DNA of 22,382 nucleotides. Origin: a virus. The stretch lies in IMG/VR virus record IMGVR_UViG_3300029286_000261, positions 1 to 22,382 of that record. One strand, given 5' to 3'. The translations under genes and the position numbers were made by a program. The notes beneath the pieces are model-generated. The model saw only the letters and a list, made by a program, of their open reading frames with translations. It did no database searches and was not told where the DNA came from. Shown in pieces: positions 8,435 through 15,921 of this stretch. Positions within the stretch are counted from its first letter, which is position 1. Each line of letters opens with the position of its first letter.

Positions 8435-9501
8435 GGCGTCACCTGTCTTGGGCCGGACTCTTGCGCTTGGAACTCCAGAGATCCTAGACGAAGATCGCGA
8501 ATGACTTGATGGGTATTGACGTCATATACACCACCGCCGATCTGGTTGCCCCGCGGGTCTTTAAGCATGATGTCGAGCTTCATATACTGCTTCTGCTCCT
8601 GGACAAATAATTTTGCGAGAGATTCCCCAATTGTTTGTACCAGGTTCGTCTGAATATCGCTAGGAGTTATGCCGCCACCAACTAGGCCTCTGTCTTTGAG
8701 GGCTGTGTCGACGCCCAGTACGGTACCCAGTATTTCCTTGCCTGAATATTTTCCAGACTGTACGTCCAGGATCCACTGCAGAATCGGCTGTATGTCATTG
8801 ATCAAGTAATCTTTGAATACCCCGCCGCCTAGGACCATATTTATTCCGATTTGCTCAGCCATGTTACCTAGGGTCAAAAATTCCGACTTCAGCGTGCCCA
8901 AGTCCTCAATCTGTTTTTCTGATAATCCGGGAGCTAAGTTGATCTTCGACTGCCACGTGCCGGCGCGTATCTCCTTCAGGATTACCAGCATTTCCTGAGG
9001 TAAGCCAAATTGCGGGAGCAGCTCCCTCTGCACCCCTGCTCCAGCCCTCCAGAACACCTCGTTCTTAGAGAGGTCTTTCATGATCTCTTCGAAATCTTTT
9101 AGCTTCCCCTTGGCGTTGGTCGCGGAGATCCCGAGCTGGTAGAATACCTTTGGCGGTTCCCCGGTCATGAATACCTTCGCCATGACGTCTTGCACGCCCA
9201 TCATAGCTTGCGCCACGGTATTCGAAGAGACTCCGACGTACGCCGCCGCCCTGCCCCACCTCTCGAACTTAGTAGCTGAGATGTCGGTCATGCCCTGGAG
9301 CTTCGTCAGCCCGAACGCGTTATTCATAGTCTTCTTGCCGAAGTTGGCAACGGCCTGGGCGATCTTGGTGAGTCCGGCCGCTCCGGCGAAGCTGGTCGCC
9401 TCGAGCTTTCCGATCGACGCGATGAGCTGGTTGATAGATAGGTTCCCCGACGCCGCGTCGACTAGGATGTCGATGAAGAAGGAACCTATCTTCGTGCCCA
9501 T
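8431..9501 (-). CDS. Tape measure protein (short)
   Basis: 356 residues, starting one base after the chaperone-fusion stop. It opens GSFFIDILVDAASG and continues with Ala/Gly/Lys helices (GLTKIAQAVANFGKKTMNN), as in tape measure proteins. The call rests on its place between the tail assembly chaperone and the Dit-like gene. It is short: at about 0.15 nm per residue, a family rule of thumb, it would set a tail of roughly 50 nm. No transmembrane block or peptidoglycan hydrolase motif is obvious. From about 8450 to 9300 the gene uses more A/T-ending codons than its neighbours, suggesting a different origin for this part. Confidence 0.68.
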   Translation of the reverse strand: MGTKIGSFFIDILVDAASGNLSINQLIASIGKLEATSFAGAAGLTKIAQAVANFGKKTMNNAFGLTKLQGMTDISATKFERWGRAAAYVGVSSNTVAQAMMGVQDVMAKVFMTGEPPKVFYQLGISATNAKGKLKDFEEIMKDLSKNEVFWRAGAGVQRELLPQFGLPQEMLVILKEIRAGTWQSKINLAPGLSEKQIEDLGTLKSEFLTLGNMAEQIGINMVLGGGVFKDYLINDIQPILQWILDVQSGKYSGKEILGTVLGVDTALKDRGLVGGGITPSDIQTNLVQTIGESLAKLFVQEQKQYMKLDIMLKDPRGNQIGGGVYDVNTHQVIRDLRLGSLEFQAQESGPRQVTP

Positions 9502-9502
9502 G

Positions 9503-10137
9503 TCAGCTCTTGTTCATCTCAAACGACACGTCCAGGTACTCAGCCTTGAACTTGACGTACTGTATCGCGGCGATCACCAGGTCCCCCCTCATCCTCAGGA
9601 CCCGCTCGGGGTCTCCGCCGCCGTAACCCTCTCCGGCGAGCTCGACGGCGACGCGCTCGGCGTCGCCGAGGGTACAGGTGACCCCCGGGTGGTGGCGTAC
9701 CTCTCCATGAGGGCCCTTAACGACGTAGAGAGGGCCTTGACAAAAGGGCGCAGGTTGACCTCCGCGACGGCGTACGCGATCGCGTAGTAGTCCTCCCGGG
9801 TTTGGTCCCTGACGGCGAGGTCGTCGAAGAGGGCGCGCGTCACCTTCCTGGAGGTCTCGTCGTCGCCGGTCTTGTACACGGCCTTCTCGGCGCATCTGAA
9901 CATGGCGTCCTCGACGGCCTTCGACGACGCCAGGCTGATCGCTCGGTCGATCAGCGCTGCGCCGGCCTCGATCTTTCCCTCGAGGACCCCCTGCACTGCC
10001 TCGACGTCGATGCCAGAGACGTCCCCCTTCTTAACCTCGCGCAACACCGCGTCGTGCAGCGCCTTGATCGACTCCCACGACGCGACGCTGAGGACGAGCG
10101 TCGCTCCGCTGGGCATCTCCCTGATGTCTTGCCCCAT
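9503..10137 (-). CDS. Tail assembly chaperone, -1 frameshift fusion product
   Basis: Joined product: residues 1-132 are read from 10137 to the TTT codon ending at 9742. A -1 slip on CCCTTTT then gives 79 more residues (CQGPLYVVKG...DVSFEMNKS) to the stop at 9503, for 211 residues in total. The fusion matches the G/GT arrangement found between the tube and tape measure genes of many tailed phages, where the long form binds the tape measure protein and tube subunits. The -1 frame lacks a start of its own at the right place and ends one base before the tape measure ATG, which supports expression by frameshift. Confidence 0.82.
9595..10137 (-). CDS. Tail assembly chaperone, short form
   Basis: 180 residues without frameshift, from the ATG at 10137 with GGGAGG and AGGGA upstream. 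It is mostly helical (SWESIKALHDAVLREVKKG; LIDRAISLASSKAVEDAMF; TREDYYAIAYAVAEVNLRPF) and ends in a Pro/Ser/Thr-rich stretch (SPVPSATPSASPSSSPE) where the second frame overlaps. The overlap of two coding frames between 9742 and 9595 probably explains the odd composition of this tail. Confidence 0.78.
   Translation of the reverse strand: MGQDIREMPSGATLVLSVASWESIKALHDAVLREVKKGDVSGIDVEAVQGVLEGKIEAGAALIDRAISLASSKAVEDAMFRCAEKAVYKTGDDETSRKVTRALFDDLAVRDQTREDYYAIAYAVAEVNLRPFVKALSTSLRALMERYATTRGSPVPSATPSASPSSSPERVTAAETPSGS
9712..9748 (-). promoter_or_regulatory. Programmed -1 ribosomal frameshift site with stem-loop
   Basis: The heptamer C CCT TTT (9742-9748, in the zero frame) fits the X XXY YYZ rule. 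Five bases later GGCCCT (9731-9736) can pair with AGGGCC (9712-9717) to form a six-base stem with a 13-base loop, a usual distance for a stimulating structure. A competing pairing of CCTCTC with a later GAGAGG is possible. The site lies in the tail chaperone, the classic place for such a shift. Confidence 0.82.
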
Positions 10138-10165
10138 GTATCCCTGCCTCCCTGCGACGAGTCGC

Positions 10166-10621
10166 CTACTGCATCATGCGGATGTTGTTCCGGAAGAGCA
10201 TCTTATACTCGGTCACGGACTGCTCAGTGTCTCCCGAGGTGTTCATCTTGGCGCCGGGGATGTACTCGAAGATCCCTCCCGCCAGCTGGTAGACCTCCGA
10301 CGTGATATTCCCCTGCCCGTCGCCGACCCGCTTCACGAACGACCCGGCCATGAGCGTGAACATGTCTGGGCTCGCCAGGAACTGCTGGAGCTTCGCGTTG
10401 AGGATCTGGTCGTCATACGACCCGCGGATGAGGCGAAGCGTGACCTTAACCACGATGCCCTCGTACTTCATGGCGTAGATCGCGTTGCCGTCCTTCGAGA
10501 TCTTCATCACGCCGATGGGGGTGTCGAACGCCAGCTGCACGCACGCCCCGTCCGCGAAGTCCGTGATGATCTCGTCGTCGATGATCGTGACGTCGCTGCC
10601 CGAGAGAGCTACTGAGCCCAT
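10166..10621 (-). CDS. Tail tube protein (DUF3277-like)
   Basis: 151 residues, with GGAGGAAC before the ATG. It is beta-rich with a central helix: GSDVTIIDDEIITDFADGAC, TPIGVMKISKDGNAIYAM, then LNAKLQQFLASPDMFTLM and SVTEYKMLFRNNIRMMQ. Length and pattern fit the DUF3277 tube family that accompanies DUF3383 sheaths. It sits directly downstream of the sheath gene. Subunits should stack as hexamer rings to make the inner tube through which DNA passes. Confidence 0.8.
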   Translation of the reverse strand: MGSVALSGSDVTIIDDEIITDFADGACVQLAFDTPIGVMKISKDGNAIYAMKYEGIVVKVTLRLIRGSYDDQILNAKLQQFLASPDMFTLMAGSFVKRVGDGQGNITSEVYQLAGGIFEYIPGAKMNTSGDTEQSVTEYKMLFRNNIRMMQ

Positions 10622-10630
10622 GAGTTCCTC

Positions 10631-11794
10631 CTACTGGTTGATCTGGACGAGCACGTTCGAGCTGTGCACCGCCCCGGCCATCTTGATCGCGATCTGGATG
10701 AGAGGGGCCTTGCGCGCGGCACGATCAGACGAACTCTGCTGCGACAGCGGTTTCGACCACACGAAGTACCCCACGTTCTCGATGTTGCTCATGAAGAGCT
10801 CCTGCGGGATCCCGGCGGGCACCGCCGCGGTCCACGTGCCGGGGGCCGAGACCCCGACGTCGACCGCCTGCGCGCACACCTTGCGGTACGCGCCCTTCAA
10901 TCCCTCGATCCCGGAGTTCGTCTGTGGGATCTTAAAGCTGATCGGGATCAGGTAGTTAAACCCAGCCACCTGCAGGGCCATCGAGAGCCAGTCCTGGTTG
11001 TAGACCTGGTCGAAGTACGTGTTCTCCTTCGAGCAGAAGACCATGGAGATGCCGCCGACTGAGACGTAGACGTCGATCCCGGCGGTCTGCGCCAGGGTCA
11101 GCTGCGTCTCCCCGATCGTGGTGTCCGGGGAGATCCCGGTCAGGGTCTTCCCGTGCATGGTGATCGACGTGCCGGTGCCGCTGAAGTCAACGCACAGGGC
11201 CCGACCGGCGTACGCGCCGGCGAACACCTGCGTCTGCTGCGCCCCGGCGCCGTTGAGCAACGCGTTCCCGTGGTAGAGCATCCGCCCCCGCGAGATCGAG
11301 CTCGAGCGCACCAGGTCGAGCATGGACCCGGGCTGCAGGTCCGCGACGCTCGACGAGCAGTAGACGAGCATCTTGTCCTCGACGTTGAGAGCAGCGACGA
11401 GCGCCGCGAACTCGGTAGGGTCTCCGCCCATCTCCTCGTCAATGAGCGCGGCGTAGTAGAACGCCTTGTCGCCCATGCGGGTGATCGCGGCCCTGACGGT
11501 CTCCAGAGACGGACTCTGGAGCCTGGGGATGATGACCAGGTATCCGTCAGTCTCGATCGGGTTCGGGACCTGCGCCAGCACGGAGGTCGCGATGGCGTAC
11601 GCGTCGGAGTTCGCGCCGAAGTCGGTGGACACGGCCGCGGCGTCGGTGTACACCGCGTAATCCTGGCCGGCGGTCCACCCAGACGGGCTCTCCTTGGAGA
11701 ACAGGGCGATCGTGTTGATCTCCGGCGAGCCGAGTTCGGCGGGAGTCGGGAGCACCGTGACGGATATGATGTTGACCAAGCTGAGGTTAGCCAT
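10631..11794 (-). CDS. Contractile tail sheath protein (DUF3383-like)
   Basis: 387 residues; GGAGG lies upstream of the ATG at 11794, and the first eight bases overlap the stop of the tail terminator gene (ATGGCTAA). The sequence fits the DUF3383 sheath family: an N-terminal strand region (VNIISVTVLPTP), an AVYTDAAAVSTDFGANSDAY segment typical of sheath domains, a TPIS-like C-terminal region around YLIPISFKIPQTNSGI, and a final ...AIKMAGAVHSSNVLVQIN arm. Its presence shows that the tail is contractile. Confidence 0.85.
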   Translation of the reverse strand: MANLSLVNIISVTVLPTPAELGSPEINTIALFSKESPSGWTAGQDYAVYTDAAAVSTDFGANSDAYAIATSVLAQVPNPIETDGYLVIIPRLQSPSLETVRAAITRMGDKAFYYAALIDEEMGGDPTEFAALVAALNVEDKMLVYCSSSVADLQPGSMLDLVRSSSISRGRMLYHGNALLNGAGAQQTQVFAGAYAGRALCVDFSGTGTSITMHGKTLTGISPDTTIGETQLTLAQTAGIDVYVSVGGISMVFCSKENTYFDQVYNQDWLSMALQVAGFNYLIPISFKIPQTNSGIEGLKGAYRKVCAQAVDVGVSAPGTWTAAVPAGIPQELFMSNIENVGYFVWSKPLSQQSSSDRAARKAPLIQIAIKMAGAVHSSNVLVQINQ

Positions 11795-12335
11795 TGATGT
11801 TGACCTCCGGTATGTTGGCGGAGCCGTCCGCGGTCGCTCCGTTGAACTTGTCGTAGTACGGCGCTTCGATCTTGACCACCCTGTGCAGGGCGGAGACCTT
11901 GACCTTCGTCACGTACTTGAGGAGCCGCGCGGCCGGCTCCGACTCAGACGCGTTGACGACCGGCTCCGGGTGGAACATCTCGCAGCAGTACCTCTCCATC
12001 TCGTACTGGGCGTAGAAGCTGGTTAGAGCCATGTAGACCTCGCTGACGCGAGTCCTGGCGGAAGTCCCCGGCATGAGGCTGATGACCTCGATCCTCACGT
12101 CGTGGATCGCCGACCTGATCATGGTCTCAGCGGGTGGGGTCGCGGTCTCGTCGAGCTCGGTCTTGGTCGACACGGTGACCGAACCGTCGTCGTGCACGGA
12201 CACGTACATCGCCTCGTCCGGGGGCATATCCCACGGCTGGTCGCCGAGCAGGCAGTGCGCCGCGTCGAGTTCCATGACATGGGCTAGCACGTCGGCTACG
12301 ACCTTGGCCGGCTCGCGTAGGATAAGGTCAGTCAC
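11787..12335 (-). CDS. Tail terminator / completion-like protein
   Basis: 182 residues from a GTG at 12335 in a GTGA overlap with the upstream stop and a G-rich site (AGGGGGCGG) ahead; the longer frame is a shadow. An N-terminal helix (AKVVADVLAHVMELDAAHC) precedes a strand-rich domain (EAMYVSVHDDGSVTVSTK; IRIEV-like VRIEVISLM) and more strands near the end (TKVKVSALHRVVKIEAPYYD). Placement just before the sheath gene is where the terminator that caps tube and sheath usually lies. I do not recognise the exact family. Confidence 0.55.
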   Translation of the reverse strand: MTDLILREPAKVVADVLAHVMELDAAHCLLGDQPWDMPPDEAMYVSVHDDGSVTVSTKTELDETATPPAETMIRSAIHDVRIEVISLMPGTSARTRVSEVYMALTSFYAQYEMERYCCEMFHPEPVVNASESEPAARLLKYVTKVKVSALHRVVKIEAPYYDKFNGATADGSANIPEVNING

Positions 12336-12682
12336 GACGCCGCCCCCTGCCCGCGCTGCGCCAACTCGTAGACGTAGAATCCGGCGATGCTGTAATCCAT
12401 GACGGACATGACCCTGTATCGCTTTTGATCTCCAGCGTCGACGAACGTCCAGCCCAGCTCCAGGCGCTCGGCGGTAGTCAGCTCCTTCCAGATCCACGAG
12501 CGCTCGCCCTCGGGCTTGCAGGATATGGCCCTGGCTTTCAGAGGAAGCAGCAGCCCGGTGATCACCTTCGTGGCGACCAGGGTCTCGACGACCTCGTGGT
12601 CCTCGACGGTCCTGCGGATGATCTGGGCTGAGATCTTCTTGGTCAGCCCGTGGAGGACCTGCTTCATCCTGGGGAAGCTCAC
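12332..12682 (-). CDS. Head closure (stopper)-like protein
   Basis: 116 residues from the GTG at 12682, which shares a GTGA overlap with the upstream stop; an ATG five codons later (12667) is the alternative. Features: LLLPLKARAISCKPEGERSW, a WKEL segment, then RYRVMSVMDYSIAGFYVYEL. This pattern of a KPEG-R-W element followed by a YRVM strand and a closing Y-x-Y-E-L strand recurs in small beta-barrel connector proteins between the capsid and the tail terminator gene. A head stopper role is inferred from position and fold-like pattern. Confidence 0.5.
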   Translation of the reverse strand: MSFPRMKQVLHGLTKKISAQIIRRTVEDHEVVETLVATKVITGLLLPLKARAISCKPEGERSWIWKELTTAERLELGWTFVDAGDQKRYRVMSVMDYSIAGFYVYELAQRGQGAAS

Positions 12683-13239
12683 GCCTTCACCACCTGGGAC
12701 GAGATCGAGAATCGCAGCTGCTTGGTGCGCACCAGGATCATCGACGAGCCCTTGGCCCTGATCGTGGCCGGCTTGAGCGCGGGCCACTTGCCGAATCCGC
12801 CGGTCTGGAACGCCATCTGGACCAGGTTCTCGCACGCGATCGCTGCCTTTTTCAAGAACAGGTCAATCTTGCCGCCCTTGAACAGCGTCAGGAACAGAGG
12901 CTGCATCGTGGAGTTCAGGGCCGCGGCCTCGTACAGGAAGGTATCCTGCAGGAACGACCGCCTCGGGATCCCGACCTTCTTCGAGCCCATCTCGTGCACG
13001 AAGCCGAGCTCGGCGTTCGTGAGCTCCCCTGGTCCGGCTGACTTCAGCGAGCTTGAGTCCTTCAGCTTCCTGCCTGACCACGAGCTTCTCTGCACGTCGG
13101 CGTACCTGGCGCTCTTGTCGCCGAAGATCCCGACCCGGATGTGGTACTTCCCCTTCGACATGACGGCGAACTGCTCTGCCATGTTCCCGACCAGGACTAA
13201 GTCGGTCCTGACCCTCTCCTGCGGTGTCTTGTCGGCCAT
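12679..13239 (-). CDS. Neck / virion morphogenesis (gp10-like) protein
   Basis: 186 residues from the ATG at 13239, one base after the upstream stop (TGA-C-ATG); the extended frame to 13299 is a shadow. The segment ELGFVHEMGSKKVGIPRRSF followed by LQDTF matches the pattern of HK97 gp10 and P2 gpS/Mu G-type proteins (a Glu-x-Gly, then IP-x-R-x-F). The C-terminal LKPATIRAKGSSMILVRTKQ then LRFSISSQV matches their usual ending. Members act in tail completion and head-tail joining. The neighbouring connector genes support the call. Confidence 0.7.
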   Translation of the reverse strand: MADKTPQERVRTDLVLVGNMAEQFAVMSKGKYHIRVGIFGDKSARYADVQRSSWSGRKLKDSSSLKSAGPGELTNAELGFVHEMGSKKVGIPRRSFLQDTFLYEAAALNSTMQPLFLTLFKGGKIDLFLKKAAIACENLVQMAFQTGGFGKWPALKPATIRAKGSSMILVRTKQLRFSISSQVVKA

Positions 13240-13240
13240 G

Positions 13241-13729
13241 TCAGTAGTCCGCGAACGGCACGTCCGGGGACTCAGAGGTGTCGGGGGCCTTCGGCCCATA
13301 CACCGCCCCGAACGCCCCTACGATCCTGGGGGTGACCATGGCCAGGTACTTGCGACCGTAATCGGTCTTCCAGAACTGGAGCAGGGACGGGCTCTTCTTG
13401 ACGATGTCCGGCGGGTCCATGAAGCTCAGGCTCGCTCCGCCAACGGACTGCTGGGTGACCACCCCAGCCGCCTCGTTCTCGATCCCCAGGCCGCCGGAGG
13501 TGCCGAGTCCCCCGGCGGCCTGGATGTTGGACACGACGAAGTGCGCCACGGCGAGCAGGAACGCCGTCTTCCCGTCAGCAGCCGTGAACAGGGCGGCGTT
13601 GAACATCGCGTTCGCGTCCGTCATGGCATTCGCGATGTCGCCGTCCATGACGCGGTCTGCCCCGGGACCGTAGGTGAAGTCCCTGGCAAATCTCGCCTTG
13701 AACTCAGCCGTCGTCGCCGGGTAGGCCAT
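13241..13729 (-). CDS. DUF4054-like head-tail connector protein
   Basis: 162 residues; AAGGAG lies ahead of the ATG at 13729. An N-terminal helical stretch (TTAEFKARFARDFTYG; DGDIANAMTDANAMFNAALF), then KTAFLLAVAHFVVSNIQAAG and QQSVGGASLSFMDPP, are the features of DUF4054 adaptor proteins, which dock under the portal. Position downstream of the capsid gene agrees. The helical N-terminal bundle with a Ser/Gly-rich strand after it is shared with gp6-like adaptors. Confidence 0.75.
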   Translation of the reverse strand: MAYPATTAEFKARFARDFTYGPGADRVMDGDIANAMTDANAMFNAALFTAADGKTAFLLAVAHFVVSNIQAAGGLGTSGGLGIENEAAGVVTQQSVGGASLSFMDPPDIVKKSPSLLQFWKTDYGRKYLAMVTPRIVGAFGAVYGPKAPDTSESPDVPFADY

Positions 13730-13735
13730 CCCGTC

Positions 13736-14137
13736 TTACTCCTTAGCCGCCGGGATCGCGTCTGCGTGCTTGTCCTTGAGCGCGTCGAGGTCCTTCTTGG
13801 ACCCGGCGCCCAGGAACTCCTGGAGCCTGGCCGATAGGTCGTTGACCTTCGTGCCCGACTCCTTCAGCTCGTCCTCGAGCGCGGAGATCTTCTCCAGCAG
13901 CGCAGCGTTCTCGCGCGCGAACTTCTCCCCGGCGCCGGCGCTCGGGACGACCGAGCTTGCCAGCACGATGCCTTTGTAGGCGCAGAGACTAGCGGCCTCC
14001 GCCTCCGGAACCTCGATCGACTGACCTCGAATCAACTTCCCGGCGCTGGTCGTGTAGTCGCACTGCCCCTGGTTCATGACCGCGACGACCTTCACGGCCT
14101 CCTTCACAGCCTCCTTCTTGACTCCTGCTTCTGCCAT
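13736..14137 (-). CDS. Small structural protein with coiled-coil C-terminus
   Basis: 133 residues, with GGGAGG six bases before the ATG. The N-terminus has a Lys/Glu/Ala helix (KKEAVKEAVKVV), then a small beta-type domain with TTSAGKLIRGQSIEVPEAEA and SLCAYKGIVLA. A similar element occurs in many short phage proteins lying next to capsid genes. Residues about 68-120 form a heptad-like coiled coil (ARENAALLEKISALEDELKE...LSARLQEFL). Function unknown; it could be a head fibre, spacer or assembly factor. Placed between the capsid and the connector genes. Confidence 0.6.
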   Translation of the reverse strand: MAEAGVKKEAVKEAVKVVAVMNQGQCDYTTSAGKLIRGQSIEVPEAEAASLCAYKGIVLASSVVPSAGAGEKFARENAALLEKISALEDELKESGTKVNDLSARLQEFLGAGSKKDLDALKDKHADAIPAAKE

Positions 14138-14169
14138 GATGCCTCCCGTGCGCGTCTCAGACTTCCTAT

Positions 14170-14203
14170 CCTGCGCGCCAGGTCACGTGACATGACGCGC
14201 AGG
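14170..14203 (-). terminator. Hairpin after the major capsid gene (partial terminator or mRNA stabiliser)
   Basis: CCTGCGCG (14196-14203 on the minus strand) pairs perfectly with CGCGCAGG (14170-14177). Between them lies a nearly self-complementary stretch centred on GTCACGTGAC, so the whole 34 bases can fold. It lies in the only sizeable gap here (84 bases), just after the capsid stop. No T-run follows, so a full intrinsic terminator is unlikely; read-through, attenuation or protection of the capsid message is more likely. Confidence 0.5.
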
Positions 14204-14221
14204 TACGAATCCCGAAGGCGC

Positions 14222-15352
14222 CTAGATGCTGGCCGCGTCGTCGAGGTATAACACCTCTGGGACGCGGTATGCGATCATGCCGGTGAACTGCCCGTAGCCC
14301 ACGCCGTTCCACTGGAAGTTGTTCCCGGTGGCCGGGGCGCAGATGTTCAGGTCGACTGGGATGTCCATGTGTATCGTCTCCCGGTCATCGTTGTACAGGG
14401 CGTAGCGGTTGGTGCCGTTCGTCGCCCAGTACCCGGCGTTCCTAGCCTTGTTGCCGTACGCGGTGCACATGATTTTGAAGTTCTGGCCGCAGATGCCCTT
14501 GAAGAGCTTCTCGAGCACCTCCAGCTTGGTCATGGCGATGCTGACCCCGCCGACAGCCACCAGGACGCCGAGCCCAACGAAGTCCGAGCGGGGCATGACG
14601 AACCGGGTGGGGAGCCGGGTGTCGTTGGAGTTATCCAGGTAGAGCTGGATGATCCCAGCGACGAACGCGTCGAAGTCCGCGGCGCTCATCGAAGAGATCG
14701 GCCCTCCGATGAAGGTCGTGTTGACGTTGACGGTGCTGTTGCTCAGTAGGCCGGGGAAGTTCGTCAGGTCGCTCTTGCGGCCGAGGAACCCGACCTTTTG
14801 GATGCCGAGCTGCCAGTTGCGCGTGAGGGCCTTGTACTTCGAGGCCACCACATCCCAGTTGTTGCTGGCCAGGGCCTTCTGCATCTCCGGCAGGGAGTAC
14901 ATGTAGCCTTTCGCCCACGACGCGATCTTCGCCGTCACGGGGCTCATGCCGACCTCGACGTTGCCGATCTGAGTCCGGGACGAGAGTCCCTGGATGCCCT
15001 CCTCGAAGGGGCCGGCGGCGTCGTACGTCATGTTCTGCTTGATCTCCTCCATCCACGGGCCTCGCCCCACGAGGACCGGCGCGAAGTCCGCCACGGCCTC
15101 CTCGTAGAACTTCTGCTCGATGATGTCGGCCGCGATCAGGGTCGTGGTCTGGATGGTGTACTGGTAGCCCAGGGACGACTGGTTCACGGAGCCGTTCGCG
15201 TTGCACAGCTCGCGTTCCATACCTGACTTCCAGGCGATCGGGTTCTGCGCGATCGCCAGCAGCGAGTTCAGGAGCTGCGGGTGCGCGCTATACTGCTCCA
15301 GGGTCTTGCGCTCCCCCTTGCGGAGGGAGTTCAGCAGTTCTGCGTGTCTCAT
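14222..15352 (-). CDS. Major capsid protein (DUF2184-like)
   Basis: 376 residues with a strong AAGGAGAG site before the ATG, as expected for the most abundant virion protein. Segments such as IIEQKFYEEAVADFAPVLVG, GPFEEGIQGLSSRTQIGNVE and TRNWQLGIQKVGFLGRKSDL, followed by FPGLLSNSTV, fit the DUF2184 capsid family with an HK97-type fold. Two LLNSL motifs stand near the N-terminus (Asn8-Ser9 and Asn29-Ser30) in a charged, helical leader that could be removed by the prohead protease; this is inference. The gene lies between the cement-like gene and the connector genes. Subunits should form the icosahedral shell. Confidence 0.82.
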   Translation of the reverse strand: MRHAELLNSLRKGERKTLEQYSAHPQLLNSLLAIAQNPIAWKSGMERELCNANGSVNQSSLGYQYTIQTTTLIAADIIEQKFYEEAVADFAPVLVGRGPWMEEIKQNMTYDAAGPFEEGIQGLSSRTQIGNVEVGMSPVTAKIASWAKGYMYSLPEMQKALASNNWDVVASKYKALTRNWQLGIQKVGFLGRKSDLTNFPGLLSNSTVNVNTTFIGGPISSMSAADFDAFVAGIIQLYLDNSNDTRLPTRFVMPRSDFVGLGVLVAVGGVSIAMTKLEVLEKLFKGICGQNFKIMCTAYGNKARNAGYWATNGTNRYALYNDDRETIHMDIPVDLNICAPATGNNFQWNGVGYGQFTGMIAYRVPEVLYLDDAASI

Positions 15353-15380
15353 TCTTGTTCTCTCCTTGACCTGAGGTCGC

Positions 15381-15848
15381 CTAGCTCGCCCTGAAGCCGA
15401 TCACGACTCGGCCCATGGAGTTCTGGACCACGTAGTCGATGAGCATGCCCATGACCAGGTGGGTGCCGTCAACGGCGGCGAGGAAGCCGCTGGACATGGC
15501 GACCGAGGTGCCGGGGGCGATGGTGGTGCTCCCACACTCGTAGACGACCGGGCCGCCGCTGAAGGAGACCTCGACCTGGTCGCCCTCGGAGAAGGTGGCC
15601 TTCTGGGCGGTGCGCTTCAGCACGCCGAAGGCGGCCTCGTTGTCGGCCGCGAAGACGAACTGCACGGTGCCGGCCGCGGTGACGGACGTGTCGATCTTCA
15701 CGCGGGTGCCGGCGTCGAGGCTCAGGTCACCGGCGACGGCGCCGAGCACGCCGGCGATGACCCCGGACTTCTGGATGGCCAGGTCGAGGTCACCCTTCAT
15801 CGGGCCCTGCTCGAACTGGTTGGTATAGACGGGCGGGACGGTGGACAT
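15381..15848 (-). CDS. Capsid cement/decoration-like protein
   Basis: 155 residues, with GAGAGGT before the ATG. It is almost all strand-forming and Gly/Val/Ala/Thr-rich: GVIAGVLGAVAGDLSLDAGT, TVQFVFAADNEAAFGVLKRT, GDQVEVSFSGGPVVYECGST, and a C-terminal strand set ending GRVVIGFRAS. Size, composition and position directly before the capsid gene fit the beta-barrel cement proteins that stabilise DUF2184-type shells. The exact family is not certain. It has one Asn-Ser pair (VVQNSMG), not placed like the putative cleavage motifs. Confidence 0.62.
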   Translation of the reverse strand: MSTVPPVYTNQFEQGPMKGDLDLAIQKSGVIAGVLGAVAGDLSLDAGTRVKIDTSVTAAGTVQFVFAADNEAAFGVLKRTAQKATFSEGDQVEVSFSGGPVVYECGSTTIAPGTSVAMSSGFLAAVDGTHLVMGMLIDYVVQNSMGRVVIGFRAS

Positions 15849-15921
15849 AGTTCGCTACCTCTCGATTGCGGATTGGTGCGTCTGCGCTGTGGTACGGCTC
15901 TTCAGCGACGGGTGCATGGCT

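Noticed and set aside
5633-9501. Tail lysozyme or peptidoglycan hydrolase within spike, hub or tape measure
   Set aside because: No catalytic motif of a lysozyme, transglycosylase or NlpC/P60 type could be recognised.
12650-13837. Long plus-strand open frame (395 codons)
   Set aside because: It lies opposite three well-supported connector genes with family signatures and has Arg/Val/Leu-rich shadow composition.
14170-14203. Full intrinsic terminator
   Set aside because: The stem is strong but no T-run follows on the minus strand, and tightly spaced genes continue downstream.
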